Source: Henriciella marina (GTDB lineage: Bacteria; Pseudomonadota; Alphaproteobacteria; Caulobacterales; Hyphomonadaceae). From it: a stretch of 64,000 nt of DNA. The stretch lies in assembly GCF_027213945.1 (NCBI RefSeq), contig NZ_JAPWGW010000003.1, forward strand, positions 434,001 to 498,000, written 5' to 3'. Shown piece by piece: positions 7,290 through 16,970 of the stretch (its first letter is position 1; each line of letters opens with the position of its first letter). The position numbers and the translations under genes are program-made. Under the pieces are notes generated by a model. The model was not told the DNA's origin. It made no database searches and saw only the letters and a list, made by a program, of their open reading frames with translations.

Positions 7290-9200
7290 CTAGCGACGCC
7301 CGAACAGCTTTTCGATGTCGGCGAGTTTCAGCTCAACATAGGTCGGGCGGCCATGGTTGCACTGGCCTGAATAGGGCGTCGCTTCCATCTGGCGCAGCAG
7401 CGCGTTCATCTCATCGGCATTGAGACGGCGGCCCGCGCGCACCGCCCCGCCCTTGCAGGCCATATTGCCCATGATGTCCTCAAATCGCTCTTTCAGGGCG
7501 AGGCCTTCTTCATATTCGGCAAAGTCGTCTGCGAGGTCCTTGATGAGGCCTGCGGCGTCCATATTGCCGAAGAGGGCGGGCGTCGCGCGGACGCAAACGG
7601 CCCCTGCCCCGAAGGCTTCGATCTCAAGGCCCATCTCGGCAAGCTCGTCGGCGCGGTCAATGACGCGGGCGGCTTCGTCCTCAGTCAGTTCGACCACTTC
7701 GGGGATGAGGAGCGCCTGGCGCTTGACGCCATCGGCGGCCATCTGCGCCTTCATCTGCTCATAGACGAGACGCTCATGGGCCGCGTGCTGGTCGACGATG
7801 ACGATGCCGTCGCGCGTCTGGGCGACGACATAGGTCTCGTGAAGCTGGGCGCGGGCGACGCCGAGCGGGAAGTCGTGTTGGGACGGCTCAGGCTGAGGCT
7901 CGAACCGGGCGGACGGGGCGTCGTAGCGGGCGCTATCCTCAGCGAAGCCGGAAGCGGGGGCGTGCGGCGCGGCCCAGTCCGGCATGGGCTGGGAGGGCGC
8001 CTGCGGACGCGGAGGCGTGCTGCCATGGCTATCGCGGAACAGGCTGGATCGGTCCCACACCGATGGCTGGGGCAGCGGCTGGTCCTTCGGGCGGTCTTCA
8101 CCCTGCATCTTGCCAAGGGCATAGCCTGCGACCGTCGTGCTGGCGCGGTGCCCGGCAGCGGCGAGGGTATGGCGGAGCGTGCCGATGATGAGGCCGCGCA
8201 CATTGCCGGCATCGCGGAAGCGGACTTCGGTCTTGGCCGGGTGGACGTTCACGTCGACAAGCTCAGGGTCGCAATCGACGAAGAGCGCGGCCATGGGGTG
8301 GCGGTCGCGCGCGAGGAAATCCTGATAGGCCGCACGGATGACGCCGGTCAGCATGCGGTCCTTTACCGGGCGGCCATTCACGAAAAGGAACTGGTATTGC
8401 GCGTTGCCGCGGTTGAGCGTCGGAAGGCCCGCAAAGCCGGAAAGAGTGACGCCGTCGCGTTCTGCCTCAATGGCGAGGGCGTTCTCACGAAACTCGCGGC
8501 CCATGATGGAGCCGAGGCGCTCCAAGTCACCTTCAGGCGTTGCCTGATGGGCGGCATAGCGGAAGACGTTGCGGCCATTGCTTTCCAGAGAAATGGAGAC
8601 GTCCGCATTGGCCATGGCGAGGCGTTTGACCGCGTCGGTAACCGCCATCGTCTCGGCGCGTTCCGACTTCATGAATTTGAGGCGCGCAGGCGTCGCGTGG
8701 AAAAGGTCGCGGACTTCGATCCGCGTGCCGGTCTCTCCCCTGCCGGTCCAGGCGGCGGGCTTCGGTCCTTCAATGCGGCCCGCCTCAACGAAGACTTCGG
8801 ACGCGTCTTCGTCCTCAGCCTTGGAGGTCAGCGTCATGCGCGACACGCTGGCGATGGAGGGCAGCGCCTCGCCGCGAAAACCCATTGTGTGGATGTTGAG
8901 AAGATCAATCCGGCCATCTTCGCCGGGCGCAAGCTTCGAGGTCGCGTGACGCTCCAGCGCCATCAGAATTTCAGGCCCGCTCATGCCGCAGCCATCATCT
9001 TCAATGATGATCCGTTTGAGCCCGCCGCCTTCGATCGTGACAGAAATGGCGCGCGCGCCTGCGTCCAGCGCGTTTTCGACAAGCTCTTTCACCGCCGCGG
9101 CCGGGCGTTCCACGACTTCACCGGCCGCAATACGGTTCACCGCATCAGGCGGAAGCTGGCGGATCGTCGGCCGGGAGGTGAGGCGTGCAGAATCAGGCAT
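7290..9200 (-). CDS. mutL: DNA mismatch repair protein MutL (endonuclease type)
   Basis: At 636 residues the length is normal. The N-terminal GHKL ATPase shows [26 protein letters not shown] and DDGCGM, then [14 protein letters not shown] low-complexity Pro-rich linker leads to a C-terminal dimerisation/endonuclease domain with [12 protein letters not shown] near residue 470, matching the DQHA(x)2E(x)4E nicking motif, and CNHGRPT near the end. MutL couples MutS mismatch recognition to strand nicking, and alphaproteobacteria of this type lack MutH. The gene is separated from the upstream M16 pair by a terminator and is the first gene of a unit with the HAD phosphatase. Confidence 0.97.
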   Translation of the reverse strand: MPDSARLTSRPTIRQLPPDAVNRIAAGEVVERPAAAVKELVENALDAGARAISVTIEGGGLKRIIIEDDGCGMSGPEILMALERHATSKLAPGEDGRIDLLNIHTMGFRGEALPSIASVSRMTLTSKAEDEDASEVFVEAGRIEGPKPAAWTGRGETGTRIEVRDLFHATPARLKFMKSERAETMAVTDAVKRLAMANADVSISLESNGRNVFRYAAHQATPEGDLERLGSIMGREFRENALAIEAERDGVTLSGFAGLPTLNRGNAQYQFLFVNGRPVKDRMLTGVIRAAYQDFLARDRHPMAALFVDCDPELVDVNVHPAKTEVRFRDAGNVRGLIIGTLRHTLAAAGHRASTTVAGYALGKMQGEDRPKDQPLPQPSVWDRSSLFRDSHGSTPPRPQAPSQPMPDWAAPHAPASGFAEDSARYDAPSARFEPQPEPSQHDFPLGVARAQLHETYVVAQTRDGIVIVDQHAAHERLVYEQMKAQMAADGVKRQALLIPEVVELTEDEAARVIDRADELAEMGLEIEAFGAGAVCVRATPALFGNMDAAGLIKDLADDFAEYEEGLALKERFEDIMGNMACKGGAVRAGRRLNADEMNALLRQMEATPYSGQCNHGRPTYVELKLADIEKLFGRR

Positions 9201-9256
9201 GAGCCGGTCAGTGTATCAGGCTTTGACTGCGGGCTGCAGGGGGCCAACCCAGATAC

Positions 9257-9284
9257 AAAAAGGGCGGCCCGTAGGAGCCGCCCT
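9257..9284 (-). terminator. Intrinsic terminator after the M16 peptidase pair
   Basis: On the minus strand GGGCGGC, an eight-base loop and GCCGCCC are followed by TTTTTGT. It closes the ileS-lspA-DUF3035-M16-M16 block, before mutL. Confidence 0.85.
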
Positions 9285-9310
9285 CTTCTATTTCTTTGAC
9301 GAAGTGAACC

Positions 9311-10804
9311 CTAGCGGTTCGGGTCGCGGACGGCGTCAGAGGCTTCGTCGATATTGCTTTCTTCCATGTCACCGGCTTCGTCGACATCAATCTGGCCGAG
9401 GAGTGGCATTGGTAGGTCGGCAGTCTCTTCGATGCCTTCTGGCGCACCGACGACGATGAAGGTGAAATTCGATGGCTGAAGATACTCAGCTGCGATGCGG
9501 TTCACATCTTCCAGCGTCACCGCTTCGACCATGGCGTTGCGACGGTCGAAATAGTCGACGCCGAGGTCTTCCAGACGCGCGCTCATCAGGCCGGAAGCGA
9601 TTTTTGCATTGCTGTCGAAGGAGAGCGGGTAAGAGCCTGTGAGATACGCTTTTGCGTCGGACAGTTCCTGTTCGGTGATGCCTTCGGCAACAATCGATTC
9701 CATCTGGGCGGTGATGCCCGCGATAAAGTCGGCTGCGCTCTCATTCTTGGTCTGGCCGCCGCCAGTCCAGAGGTTGAGGTGATCGCTGGTCGAAAGACCG
9801 GTATAGATACCGTAGGTGAGGCCCTTTTCTACGCGCAGATCCTTCATCAGACGGCTTTCGAAGCCGCCCCCGCCAAAGGTGTAGTTCAGCACATAGGCGG
9901 GAAAGAAGTCGTCATCGTCACGTGCCATGGCAGGCGCAGTGAAGGTCACGAGGCTTTGCGGCTGAGGCAGGTCCACGACGACGGGTGCCGTCAGCGGATC
10001 GTTGAGCGCCACGTCTTCGATACCTTCAACATCAGACGTCGCCGGAAGGCCTGCCAGCGCCTCGTCGAGAAGCGGCGCCAGTTCTTCAGGTGTCATCGCG
10101 CCGACAGCAGTCACATAGAGGCGGTCGCCTGCCATGATCGCATCCTTGCGCTGTGCCACCATTTCAGTGGTGAGCGCATTGATGCTGTCAGCGGTCTTGA
10201 TACGCGAGAAAGGATGGTCCGGCATGAGCGCCTGCGCGCGGGCGCGGCCAGCGAGGAAGCCAGCATTGGTTTCGCGCGTACGGATGCCAATCAGCTCTTC
10301 ACGCTGGAAACGCTGAAATGGCTCCTGGTCGAAACGCGGCTCGTTCAGTGCGAGCGCGATCATTTCCATCGCTTCGTTCGCATTGTCCGTCAGCATATTG
10401 GCCGAGCAATAGGTCGTCTCGCTATCGGCGCCGCAGCTGAAGCCCATATTGAGCTCTTCCATGCGGGTCGCAAAGGCGAGCGAGTCCATCTCACCAGCGC
10501 CCTCATTCATAAGGTAGGTGACAGCGTCGGTGAGGCCTTCCATACCTTCCGGGTCGGTTGCAGAGCCGGTTTCCCACGCCATGCGCAGCGCCATGATCGG
10601 AATGGACTGCTCCTCGACCAGCCAGACGGAAATACCGCCCGGCGTGGTGAATTGCTGGATGGTGGCGAAGTCGCCTTCGTGCACGGTCACGTCGATACCG
10701 GTCGAGGCCTCGATGGTTGCCTGTTCCTGCGCAAGCGCCAGTGGCGCAGCAGCGAAAAGGGCGGCAGCCATTGCGCTGCCCGCAGCTAGTTTGAGCTTAT
10801 TCAT
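9311..10804 (-). CDS. M16-family peptidase-like protein, non-catalytic partner
   Basis: The start is placed at the MNKLKLAAG signal peptide (cleavage after ALAQ, about residue 26), giving 497 residues. The ATG lies within the last codons of the upstream gene (eight-base overlap), which implies coupled translation. Both halves of an M16 fold are present, but where a catalytic subunit has HxxEH this protein reads TYLMNEGAG, so zinc binding is lost. Together with the adjacent HxxEH protein it probably forms a heterodimeric periplasmic peptidase, as known for M16 pairs such as the mitochondrial processing peptidase type. The ends carry Asp/Glu-rich sequence. Substrate unknown. Confidence 0.85.
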   Translation of the reverse strand: MNKLKLAAGSAMAAALFAAAPLALAQEQATIEASTGIDVTVHEGDFATIQQFTTPGGISVWLVEEQSIPIMALRMAWETGSATDPEGMEGLTDAVTYLMNEGAGEMDSLAFATRMEELNMGFSCGADSETTYCSANMLTDNANEAMEMIALALNEPRFDQEPFQRFQREELIGIRTRETNAGFLAGRARAQALMPDHPFSRIKTADSINALTTEMVAQRKDAIMAGDRLYVTAVGAMTPEELAPLLDEALAGLPATSDVEGIEDVALNDPLTAPVVVDLPQPQSLVTFTAPAMARDDDDFFPAYVLNYTFGGGGFESRLMKDLRVEKGLTYGIYTGLSTSDHLNLWTGGGQTKNESAADFIAGITAQMESIVAEGITEQELSDAKAYLTGSYPLSFDSNAKIASGLMSARLEDLGVDYFDRRNAMVEAVTLEDVNRIAAEYLQPSNFTFIVVGAPEGIEETADLPMPLLGQIDVDEAGDMEESNIDEASDAVRDPNR

Positions 10805-12185
10805 CGGTCTGGCTCTCCTCAGCGGCCTGCTCTTCTTCAGGAAGCAGGTGGGCCTCGATATAGTTCTTGTCTTCGCCGAGTACGCGGCGGAGCGCGGCAA
10901 TGGCGTCATCAGCCGTGACGCGGCGAATGTCGTCTGGATAGTTCATGACGTCCTCGACCGTGCCGCCAACAGCAAGCGTGCGGCCATAAAGGTTCGCCAT
11001 GCCCGCCTGACTGTCACGCTGATAGATGGCCGACGCGGCGAGAGAATTGCGCGAACGCTCAACCTCTTCATCGGTGAAGCCATTGGCCAGAACGTCGTTC
11101 ACGACAGCCATGTAGGCCTCTTCGAGCGCCTCCAGCGTGACGCCATCGCTTGGGGATGCCGACAGGACGGTTGGCGCCGTGTCATGCAGGGACAGCCAGG
11201 CGCCAGCAGAGGCGTCGTTGGCGATCTTCTGGTCTTCGACGAGGGCCTGATAGAGGCGGCTGGTGCGGCCGCCGCCCAGCACATCGAGCGCCACGTTCAG
11301 CGCATAGGCGAACTCGCGGTCCTGCGTGAAGGAGGTGGAGAGGTACCAGCGTTCCCATTCCGGCTGGCGGACTTTCGGGTCGCTATGGGTGATAAGCTGG
11401 GTCTCGGCCAGCGGCTGAACATCCTGCCAGCCACGTTGCGGTGGCTCGGTATTTGCCGACTCGATCTGACCATAGGTGCGCTCGGCCAGGGTGCGGACGT
11501 CTTCAGGGGTGATGTCACCTGCAACAATCAGGATCGTTTCCGATGGTGTGTACCATTTGTTGTAGAAGTCGAGACCGTCCTGCGGGGTCAGCGCGCCGAC
11601 CTCTTCCATCTTGCCGATGACGGTGATGTTGTAGGGGTGATCCCGATAGAGCGCGGTCATCACCTGCTCCTGCAGAATGACGCCCGGATTGTTGTCGATG
11701 CGCTGGCGGCGCTCTTCCTTGACGACGTCGCGCTCTGAGATGAATGGGCCTTCTGGATCATCATTGATGATCAGGTCGGTCATCCGCTCGGCTTCGAGCT
11801 CCATCATCCGCTCAAGCTGGGTTTTCGCGACGCGCTCATAATAGGCGGTGTAGTCCCAGGAGGTGAAAGCGTTGAGCTGGCCGCCATTGCGCTGAACGAT
11901 GGTGGTGAACTCTTCAGGACCGATATCGTCGGTTTCCTTGAACATGACATGCTCAAAGAGATGCGCGATGCCTGATTTGCCGGGGTCTTCATCGACCGCG
12001 CCGACCTTGTACCACACCATGTGGGTGACAACCGGCGCGCGATTGTCCGGAAGGACGACGACGTCCATTCCATTGTCGAGTTCAAATGTCGTCGGCGCCC
12101 ATTCCGCCTCCGACGTATCAGCAAAGGCGATGCCGGCGCCAAGACTTGCTGCTGCCAGACCCCCCGCAAGAAAAGCTTTCATCAT
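10797..12185 (-). CDS. M16-family zinc metallopeptidase (catalytic subunit)
   Basis: The 462-residue protein starts with a signal peptide (MMKAFLAGGLAAASLGAGIAFA). The inverted zinc motif HLFEH is at 75-79 and a KEERR segment near 156-160 supplies the third ligand glutamate, about 79 residues further on. An R/Y-containing C-terminal M16 domain follows. Such enzymes degrade small proteins and peptides in the periplasm. It lies downstream of the DUF3035 lipoprotein and overlaps the non-catalytic M16 gene. The C-terminus is acidic and Gln/Glu rich. Confidence 0.88.
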   Translation of the reverse strand: MMKAFLAGGLAAASLGAGIAFADTSEAEWAPTTFELDNGMDVVVLPDNRAPVVTHMVWYKVGAVDEDPGKSGIAHLFEHVMFKETDDIGPEEFTTIVQRNGGQLNAFTSWDYTAYYERVAKTQLERMMELEAERMTDLIINDDPEGPFISERDVVKEERRQRIDNNPGVILQEQVMTALYRDHPYNITVIGKMEEVGALTPQDGLDFYNKWYTPSETILIVAGDITPEDVRTLAERTYGQIESANTEPPQRGWQDVQPLAETQLITHSDPKVRQPEWERWYLSTSFTQDREFAYALNVALDVLGGGRTSRLYQALVEDQKIANDASAGAWLSLHDTAPTVLSASPSDGVTLEALEEAYMAVVNDVLANGFTDEEVERSRNSLAASAIYQRDSQAGMANLYGRTLAVGGTVEDVMNYPDDIRRVTADDAIAALRRVLGEDKNYIEAHLLPEEEQAAEESQTDE

Positions 12186-12230
12186 ATTCCTCCGTAAAGC
12201 TGTCTGGTATTTGGCAGGTAAGATCGCGGC

Positions 12231-12731
12231 TTACGTGCCTGGAAGTTTGATCCGCTCCCCGCTGCCGCGCTGGATCGAGACAGGCTGGTCGCCCGTCGCG
12301 CTGTCAGAGATCGTGCCGTCGCCGGTATAGGAGATGATCTGGTCGGCATCTTCCGGCGTCTTGCGCACAAGGCCGCCTTCTTCATAGTCGACGATGGAGC
12401 GGATACGCGGGTTGACCGCGTTTGCGCCCGCGGTCGTTACCAGGGCGCGCTCTGATGCGCTGGCATCGGCGCCAAGCTGGGTGCCGAATGCGGCGACCGT
12501 GGTGTCGCGGGACGCGTCTGCTTCGACCGGAACAGTCGTACCGGCGCGGGGCGGGCGAAGATTGTATTCCGGCGGAACCGAAAGCGGCGCTTTCGTCACG
12601 ACGCGGAACTCATCCGGCCCCGCATTGCTGGAGCCGCCACCACCACCTGGAAGGATGGAACAGCCACCGGCGGCGAGCAGCATGCTCATCGCGGCCGCGG
12701 TCAGGATCGATTGTTTAGGCGCCATCTTCAT
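12231..12731 (-). CDS. DUF3035 lipoprotein
   Basis: The start at 12731 is chosen because GGAG boxes lie just upstream; a GTG 15 bases earlier abuts the lspA stop but has no clear site. The 166-residue product has a lipoprotein signal (lipobox AAGGC), a Gly/Ser run, and the family motif PDEFRVVTKAPLSVPPEYNLRPP. DUF3035 proteins are alphaproteobacterial envelope lipoproteins of unknown function, regularly placed directly behind lspA, as here, which suits a substrate of signal peptidase II. The rest is low in hydrophobic content. Confidence 0.87.
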   Translation of the reverse strand: MKMAPKQSILTAAAMSMLLAAGGCSILPGGGGGSSNAGPDEFRVVTKAPLSVPPEYNLRPPRAGTTVPVEADASRDTTVAAFGTQLGADASASERALVTTAGANAVNPRIRSIVDYEEGGLVRKTPEDADQIISYTGDGTISDSATGDQPVSIQRGSGERIKLPGT

Positions 12732-12746
12732 GTCTCTCCACTCCAC

Positions 12747-13304
12747 TCAAGCGGGATTGTGTTCATCCGGTTTCGAGCGCGACATTAAAAACTGATCGAG
12801 AAACAGCAAGAGCGCGCCCACAGTAATTGCCGCGTCAGCAATATTGAAAACCCATGGAAAGCCAACAGCGACGCCGCCAATATAGGTACCGAACCACGGG
12901 CCTGAAAAATCGAGGAAGTCGACGACAGCGCCGAAGCGGACGCGGTCGATGAGATTTCCGACGGCCCCGCCAATGACGAGGGACAGCGACAGCGCGGTAA
13001 ACCAGCGCTCTGCCCGGGTAAGCCAGTAGGCGAACCCGATCGCGATTCCCGTGGTCACGAGAACCAGGATCCAGCGCATGATGCCCGAAGACTGGAAGGT
13101 GCCGAAGCTGATTCCGCGATTCCACAGCATTGTAAGGTCGAAGACCGAGGACAGCTCGATCCGGCCACAACGAATGGAAGGGTCGAGACAGGCAAGTGCG
13201 TTGAAAGCCGGGGTTTCAAGCACAGCCCATTTCGTCAGCTGGTCGGCAATAATCACCAGGGCGATCAGCGCCGCCCATCTCCAGACATGACTGGCAGCGT
13301 TCAT
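12747..13304 (-). CDS. lspA: Lipoprotein signal peptidase (signal peptidase II)
   Basis: The 185-residue protein has four membrane segments and the family motifs DQLTKW (21-26), GNLIDR (116-121) and the catalytic aspartates D129 (VVDF) and D157 (FNIADAA). It cleaves diacylglyceryl-modified prolipoproteins before the lipobox cysteine in the inner membrane. The start overlaps the ileS stop (TGATG), the classic ileS-lspA arrangement. Several lipoproteins in this window would be its substrates. Confidence 0.97.
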   Translation of the reverse strand: MNAASHVWRWAALIALVIIADQLTKWAVLETPAFNALACLDPSIRCGRIELSSVFDLTMLWNRGISFGTFQSSGIMRWILVLVTTGIAIGFAYWLTRAERWFTALSLSLVIGGAVGNLIDRVRFGAVVDFLDFSGPWFGTYIGGVAVGFPWVFNIADAAITVGALLLFLDQFLMSRSKPDEHNPA

Positions 13305-16243
13305 CAGCTCTTTTCCCTGATTTCGCGCACAGCTTCAGCGTCGCGCGGTGTGATGTCCGGATAGGCCGGGTCAGCGGTTTTCGGATCGAAATACTTCCAG
13401 CTTCGGGCGCATTTGATGCCGTCAGCCTTCTTCGGAAGCACGGCCACACCCGGCGTATCGTCAAGGTGGTAGGCCGCCAGCGTACCGGCGCCGTCTATCA
13501 GTTCAGCGCCAGACGTGATGAAGATATCGGCAGGGCTTTCACCCTCAAAGGCTTCGATCAGCGACTTTTCCTGAATGTAGACTTCCGGAGCAGCCTCAAG
13601 CGAAGCACCAATGCGTTTCTCGCGGCGCTCGACTTCCAGTGCGCCTGTGACAACGCGGCGGACCTTGAAGATCTTCTCCCAGCGCGCGGCATGGGCGGCA
13701 TCGAGCCAGCTTTCCGGCGTTTCCGGGAAGGTGAGCAGGTGCACACTGTCGGCCTTGCCCGCGATATGGCTTATCAGGAAGGCTTCTTCGGTCGTGAACG
13801 GCATGATCGGGGCAAGCCAGACCAGAAGCCGCTCCAGCACCAGCGCCATGACGGTGCGGGTCGAGCGGCGGCGGAGGTCGGACGGCGCATCGCAATAGAG
13901 GCTATCCTTGCGGATATCGAAATAGATGGCCGACAGGTCCACGCCGCAGAAGTTCAGCATGGCCGACATGACGCGTTTAAAGTCGAAGGCCGCATAGGAT
14001 TTACGGATCAGCGCGTCGCTTTCCGCAAGGCGGTGCAGGACCCAGCGTTCAAGGCCCGGCATGTCCTTGGCGTCGACCGCTTCGGCCTCATCATAGCCGT
14101 CGAGCGCACCGAGAAGGTAGCGCAGCGTATTGCGCAGGCGACGATAGGATTCGGCGTTCGTTTTCAGGATATCGTCAGAGATACGCAGGTCTTCGGTGAA
14201 GTCAGAAGACGCCGTCCAGAGGCGCAGGATCTCGATGCCGAACTGGTCAGCGACCTTTTGCGGCTCAACGGTATTGCCGAGGGATTTCGACATCTTCTTG
14301 CCCTCGGAATCGACGATGAAACCGTGGGTGACGACCTGTTTGTAAGGCGCCATGCTGCGCGTTGCGCAGTTCTCGAGAAGCGAGGACTGGAACCAGCCGC
14401 GATGCTGGTCAGAGCCTTCGAGATAGACGTCGGCTTGGCCGGTCTTCTCATCGATGATGCCGCGATCGCGAAGGGTGAAGGCGTGGGTCGTGCCGCTATC
14501 GAACCAGACGTCGAGCACGTCGGTGACCTTCTCCCAGCCTGCCGGGTCTGCGATCCCGTCGAGGAATTTGGCAGGCTCAGCCGAGAACCAGGCCTCAACG
14601 CCTTCAGCCGCGATGGCATCGAGGATACGTTTGTTGACTTCGAGCGCCTTGTCTTCAGGCAGGGCGTAAGTGTGCGGCTCGCCGCCCGGGCTGACCAGAA
14701 GCGTGATCGGCACGCCCCAGTTACGCTGGCGCGAGATGAGCCAGTCAGGACGGTCGGCGACCATCGAGGTGATGCGGTTGCGCAGCTGCGGCGGCACGAA
14801 GCCGGTGTCTTCCAGCGCTTTCAGCGCCAGATCGCGCAGCGGCGCGCTGCCATTCGTGCCCGGCTTGTCCATGGCGATGAACCATTGCGGGGTCGCCCGG
14901 CGGATAACCGGCGCCTTGGAACGCCAGGAGTGCGCATCGCGGATCACGGTCACACCGCGCGAGAGGAGGTTACCCGCCTCGGTCAGGAGGCGCATGACTT
15001 CCTGATTGGCCTTGCCCTGTTCACCGCGCTTCTTGCCGGAAGTGCGGATGATATCGAGCCCCTGCAGCGCCTCTGGCAGCTCAGGATGCTCATAGACGCC
15101 GTCCTCATTGACGATGTCGCGGATGTCGCTGGCTGTGTGGCCATTGGCGATCCAGACGAGGAAGTCGTCCTCACCATGAGCTGGCGCTGTGTGAACAAAG
15201 CCGGTACCGGCATCGTCGGTGACGTGGTCGCCGGCGAGCATCGGCACGTCGTGCTTGTAGAAGTCGGAGAGCTCGTTCAGCGGGTGCGAAAGCGTCCAGC
15301 CTTTGGGATCGACATCGCTCACACGCTTGAAACCGGAGACTTTCGCGCTGTCCATCACGGCCTCAGCGAGAGCGTCGGCAAGGACATACTTGTCGCCGGG
15401 CGCGGCGAACGGGGCAAAGCCGAGCTCTTCCTCACTCATCACGGTTTCGACCTCATAAAGGCCGTAGGAGATGTCTGGATTGAAGCTGACCGCCTGGTTT
15501 GCAGGGATCGTCCAAGGCGTCGTCGTCCAGATGACAACTGAGAAGTCTTCGCCTTGAACAGGAAACTTAACCCAGATCACCGGCACCTTGCGGTCGTGAT
15601 ACTCGACTTCGGCTTCGGCGAGGGCGGTGCGCTCTACCGGGGACCACATGATCGGCTTGGAGCCGCGCACGAGGCGGCCGGACATGGCGACCGACAGGAA
15701 CTCGCGAACCGTGGCCGCTTCGGACTCAAAGTTCATGGTGAGGTATGGGTTGTCCCAGTCGCCCTCTACCCCGCAGCGGCGGAAGCCCTGTTTCTGGACC
15801 TCGATCCACTTGGCGGCATAGGCGCGGCAGGCGGCGCGGAACTCGTCGCCCGGCACGTCATCCTTGCCGCGTCCCTTGGAGCGGAATTCTTCCTCGACTT
15901 TCCATTCGATCGGCAAGCCGTGACAGTCCCAGCCCGGGATGTAGGAGGCGTCATAGCCGAGCATCTGGTGGCCGCGCACGACAAGGTCCTTGAGAATCTT
16001 GTTCATGGCGGTGCCAAGGTGGATCGGACCGTTCGCATAGGGCGGACCGTCATGCAGGATGAAGGGCTTCGCACCGCGTGCCTTTGCCTCTTCACGCATG
16101 CGGTCATAGAGGCGCATTTCGTCCCAGCGCTCGATCCATTTCGGCTCTGCCTTTGGCAGGCCGCCGCGCATCGGGAATTCGGTTTTCGGCAGGAAGAGCG
16201 TGTCGCGATAGTCGTTCGCGTTTGTCTTGGTGTCGTCGGTCAT
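13304..16243 (-). CDS. ileS: Isoleucyl-tRNA synthetase
   Basis: The 979-residue class I synthetase has the HIGH-type motif PIHLGTA near residue 76, the editing domain (CP1), and KMSKS in EGKKMSKSLGN. The C-terminal region contains KCARSW but no second CxxC pair, so the zinc ribbon seen in E. coli IleS is degenerate; TPRD occupies the expected place, as in other alphaproteobacterial enzymes. It charges tRNA-Ile. The gene heads the lspA-DUF3035-M16 block. The 200-base region in front holds no T-box or other recognised leader. Confidence 0.97.
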   Translation of the reverse strand: MTDDTKTNANDYRDTLFLPKTEFPMRGGLPKAEPKWIERWDEMRLYDRMREEAKARGAKPFILHDGPPYANGPIHLGTAMNKILKDLVVRGHQMLGYDASYIPGWDCHGLPIEWKVEEEFRSKGRGKDDVPGDEFRAACRAYAAKWIEVQKQGFRRCGVEGDWDNPYLTMNFESEAATVREFLSVAMSGRLVRGSKPIMWSPVERTALAEAEVEYHDRKVPVIWVKFPVQGEDFSVVIWTTTPWTIPANQAVSFNPDISYGLYEVETVMSEEELGFAPFAAPGDKYVLADALAEAVMDSAKVSGFKRVSDVDPKGWTLSHPLNELSDFYKHDVPMLAGDHVTDDAGTGFVHTAPAHGEDDFLVWIANGHTASDIRDIVNEDGVYEHPELPEALQGLDIIRTSGKKRGEQGKANQEVMRLLTEAGNLLSRGVTVIRDAHSWRSKAPVIRRATPQWFIAMDKPGTNGSAPLRDLALKALEDTGFVPPQLRNRITSMVADRPDWLISRQRNWGVPITLLVSPGGEPHTYALPEDKALEVNKRILDAIAAEGVEAWFSAEPAKFLDGIADPAGWEKVTDVLDVWFDSGTTHAFTLRDRGIIDEKTGQADVYLEGSDQHRGWFQSSLLENCATRSMAPYKQVVTHGFIVDSEGKKMSKSLGNTVEPQKVADQFGIEILRLWTASSDFTEDLRISDDILKTNAESYRRLRNTLRYLLGALDGYDEAEAVDAKDMPGLERWVLHRLAESDALIRKSYAAFDFKRVMSAMLNFCGVDLSAIYFDIRKDSLYCDAPSDLRRRSTRTVMALVLERLLVWLAPIMPFTTEEAFLISHIAGKADSVHLLTFPETPESWLDAAHAARWEKIFKVRRVVTGALEVERREKRIGASLEAAPEVYIQEKSLIEAFEGESPADIFITSGAELIDGAGTLAAYHLDDTPGVAVLPKKADGIKCARSWKYFDPKTADPAYPDITPRDAEAVREIREKS

Positions 16244-16445
16244 AGCAGGTAAGTCAGTCTCGAATTAGCAGGTCGGTTGCAAGCGGAAATAGCAAGGCCC
16301 CGGCACCGCGCTTCACCTACCAGAGGGCAGATCAGCACGCCGCCGGGCGGCTAATTCGAATTATGAAAGCGGGATCGCCGTACAACATGGGCGAAGCGTC
16401 TAGCAGGCAGCCCGCAATGTGTCACCCGCCAAAGGCGCGGCGCAC
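16244..16445. other. Intergenic region upstream of ileS, no gene seen
   Basis: About 200 bases between the YbjN-like gene and ileS. It should contain the ileS promoter on the minus strand. I see no convincing -35/-10 pair, no riboswitch and no strong terminator. Confidence 0.4.
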
Positions 16446-16904
16446 CTATTGTCCGAAGAAGTCGTCTGCCACGCCCGGCACGATGGCAAGGAAATTGTCG
16501 AGATTGATCCTGATGTTCGCTTCGCTCATGCCGCCATCGAGGATGACATAGCGAGAAACACCGACCGAATCCTGAAGGCGCCAGACACTGACGGCGGCGC
16601 GTTCCAGATTGGCCTTGTTCACCTTGTCCAGCGTGACCGCGTCCGTGGCCTCGAATCGCGAACTCATGATGATGCCGCGGCAGGCGCCTTCATCGCAGGC
16701 CGTGCCTTCCATGTAGTAGGTCAGGCCGTTCGGCGTTTCGGCACGGAGGGAGTTTTCAGTCGTCTCACCGAAGGCTACAACTTCGTGCCCCGCATCAGTC
16801 GCAAAGCGTTCAAGGTCATCCAGCGAGACGGACTGGACTGTGGCCTGCGCACTGGCAGCGCCAGCAAAGGCGAGCATTGCGGCGATCGCATAGATGGATT
16901 TCAT
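16446..16904 (-). CDS. Exported YbjN-domain protein
   Basis: The 152-residue product starts with a signal peptide (MKSIYAIAAMLAFAGAASA-QA) and an AAGGGA box precedes the ATG. The mature part has the layout of YbjN/T3SS-chaperone-like domains: a helix LDDLERFATDAG, a strand with a YYMEGTACDEGACRGI cysteine pair, VNKANLERAAVSVW and a terminal DNFLAIVPGVADDFF helix. Function is unknown; the two cysteines could form a disulfide in the periplasm. It stands between ribF and ileS on the same strand, 66 bases after ribF. Confidence 0.7.
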   Translation of the reverse strand: MKSIYAIAAMLAFAGAASAQATVQSVSLDDLERFATDAGHEVVAFGETTENSLRAETPNGLTYYMEGTACDEGACRGIIMSSRFEATDAVTLDKVNKANLERAAVSVWRLQDSVGVSRYVILDGGMSEANIRINLDNFLAIVPGVADDFFGQ

Positions 16905-16970
16905 TTTGGGCGTCCCTTCGAATGTGCGTCCTGAATTAACTACACGAACGGGACAGAAAGTCAGGAGTTG

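Noticed and set aside
7776-9299. Plus-strand ORF of 507 codons opposite mutL
   Set aside because: Shadow frame of mutL; no domain recognised.
13466-15541. Long plus-strand ORF of 691 codons opposite ileS
   Set aside because: It is fully antisense to a clear ileS gene; the translation has no recognisable motifs and arises from the codon bias of the GC-rich minus-strand gene.
16244-16445. T-box or other tRNA-sensing leader before ileS
   Set aside because: No conserved T-box sequence or specifier-type stem is visible.
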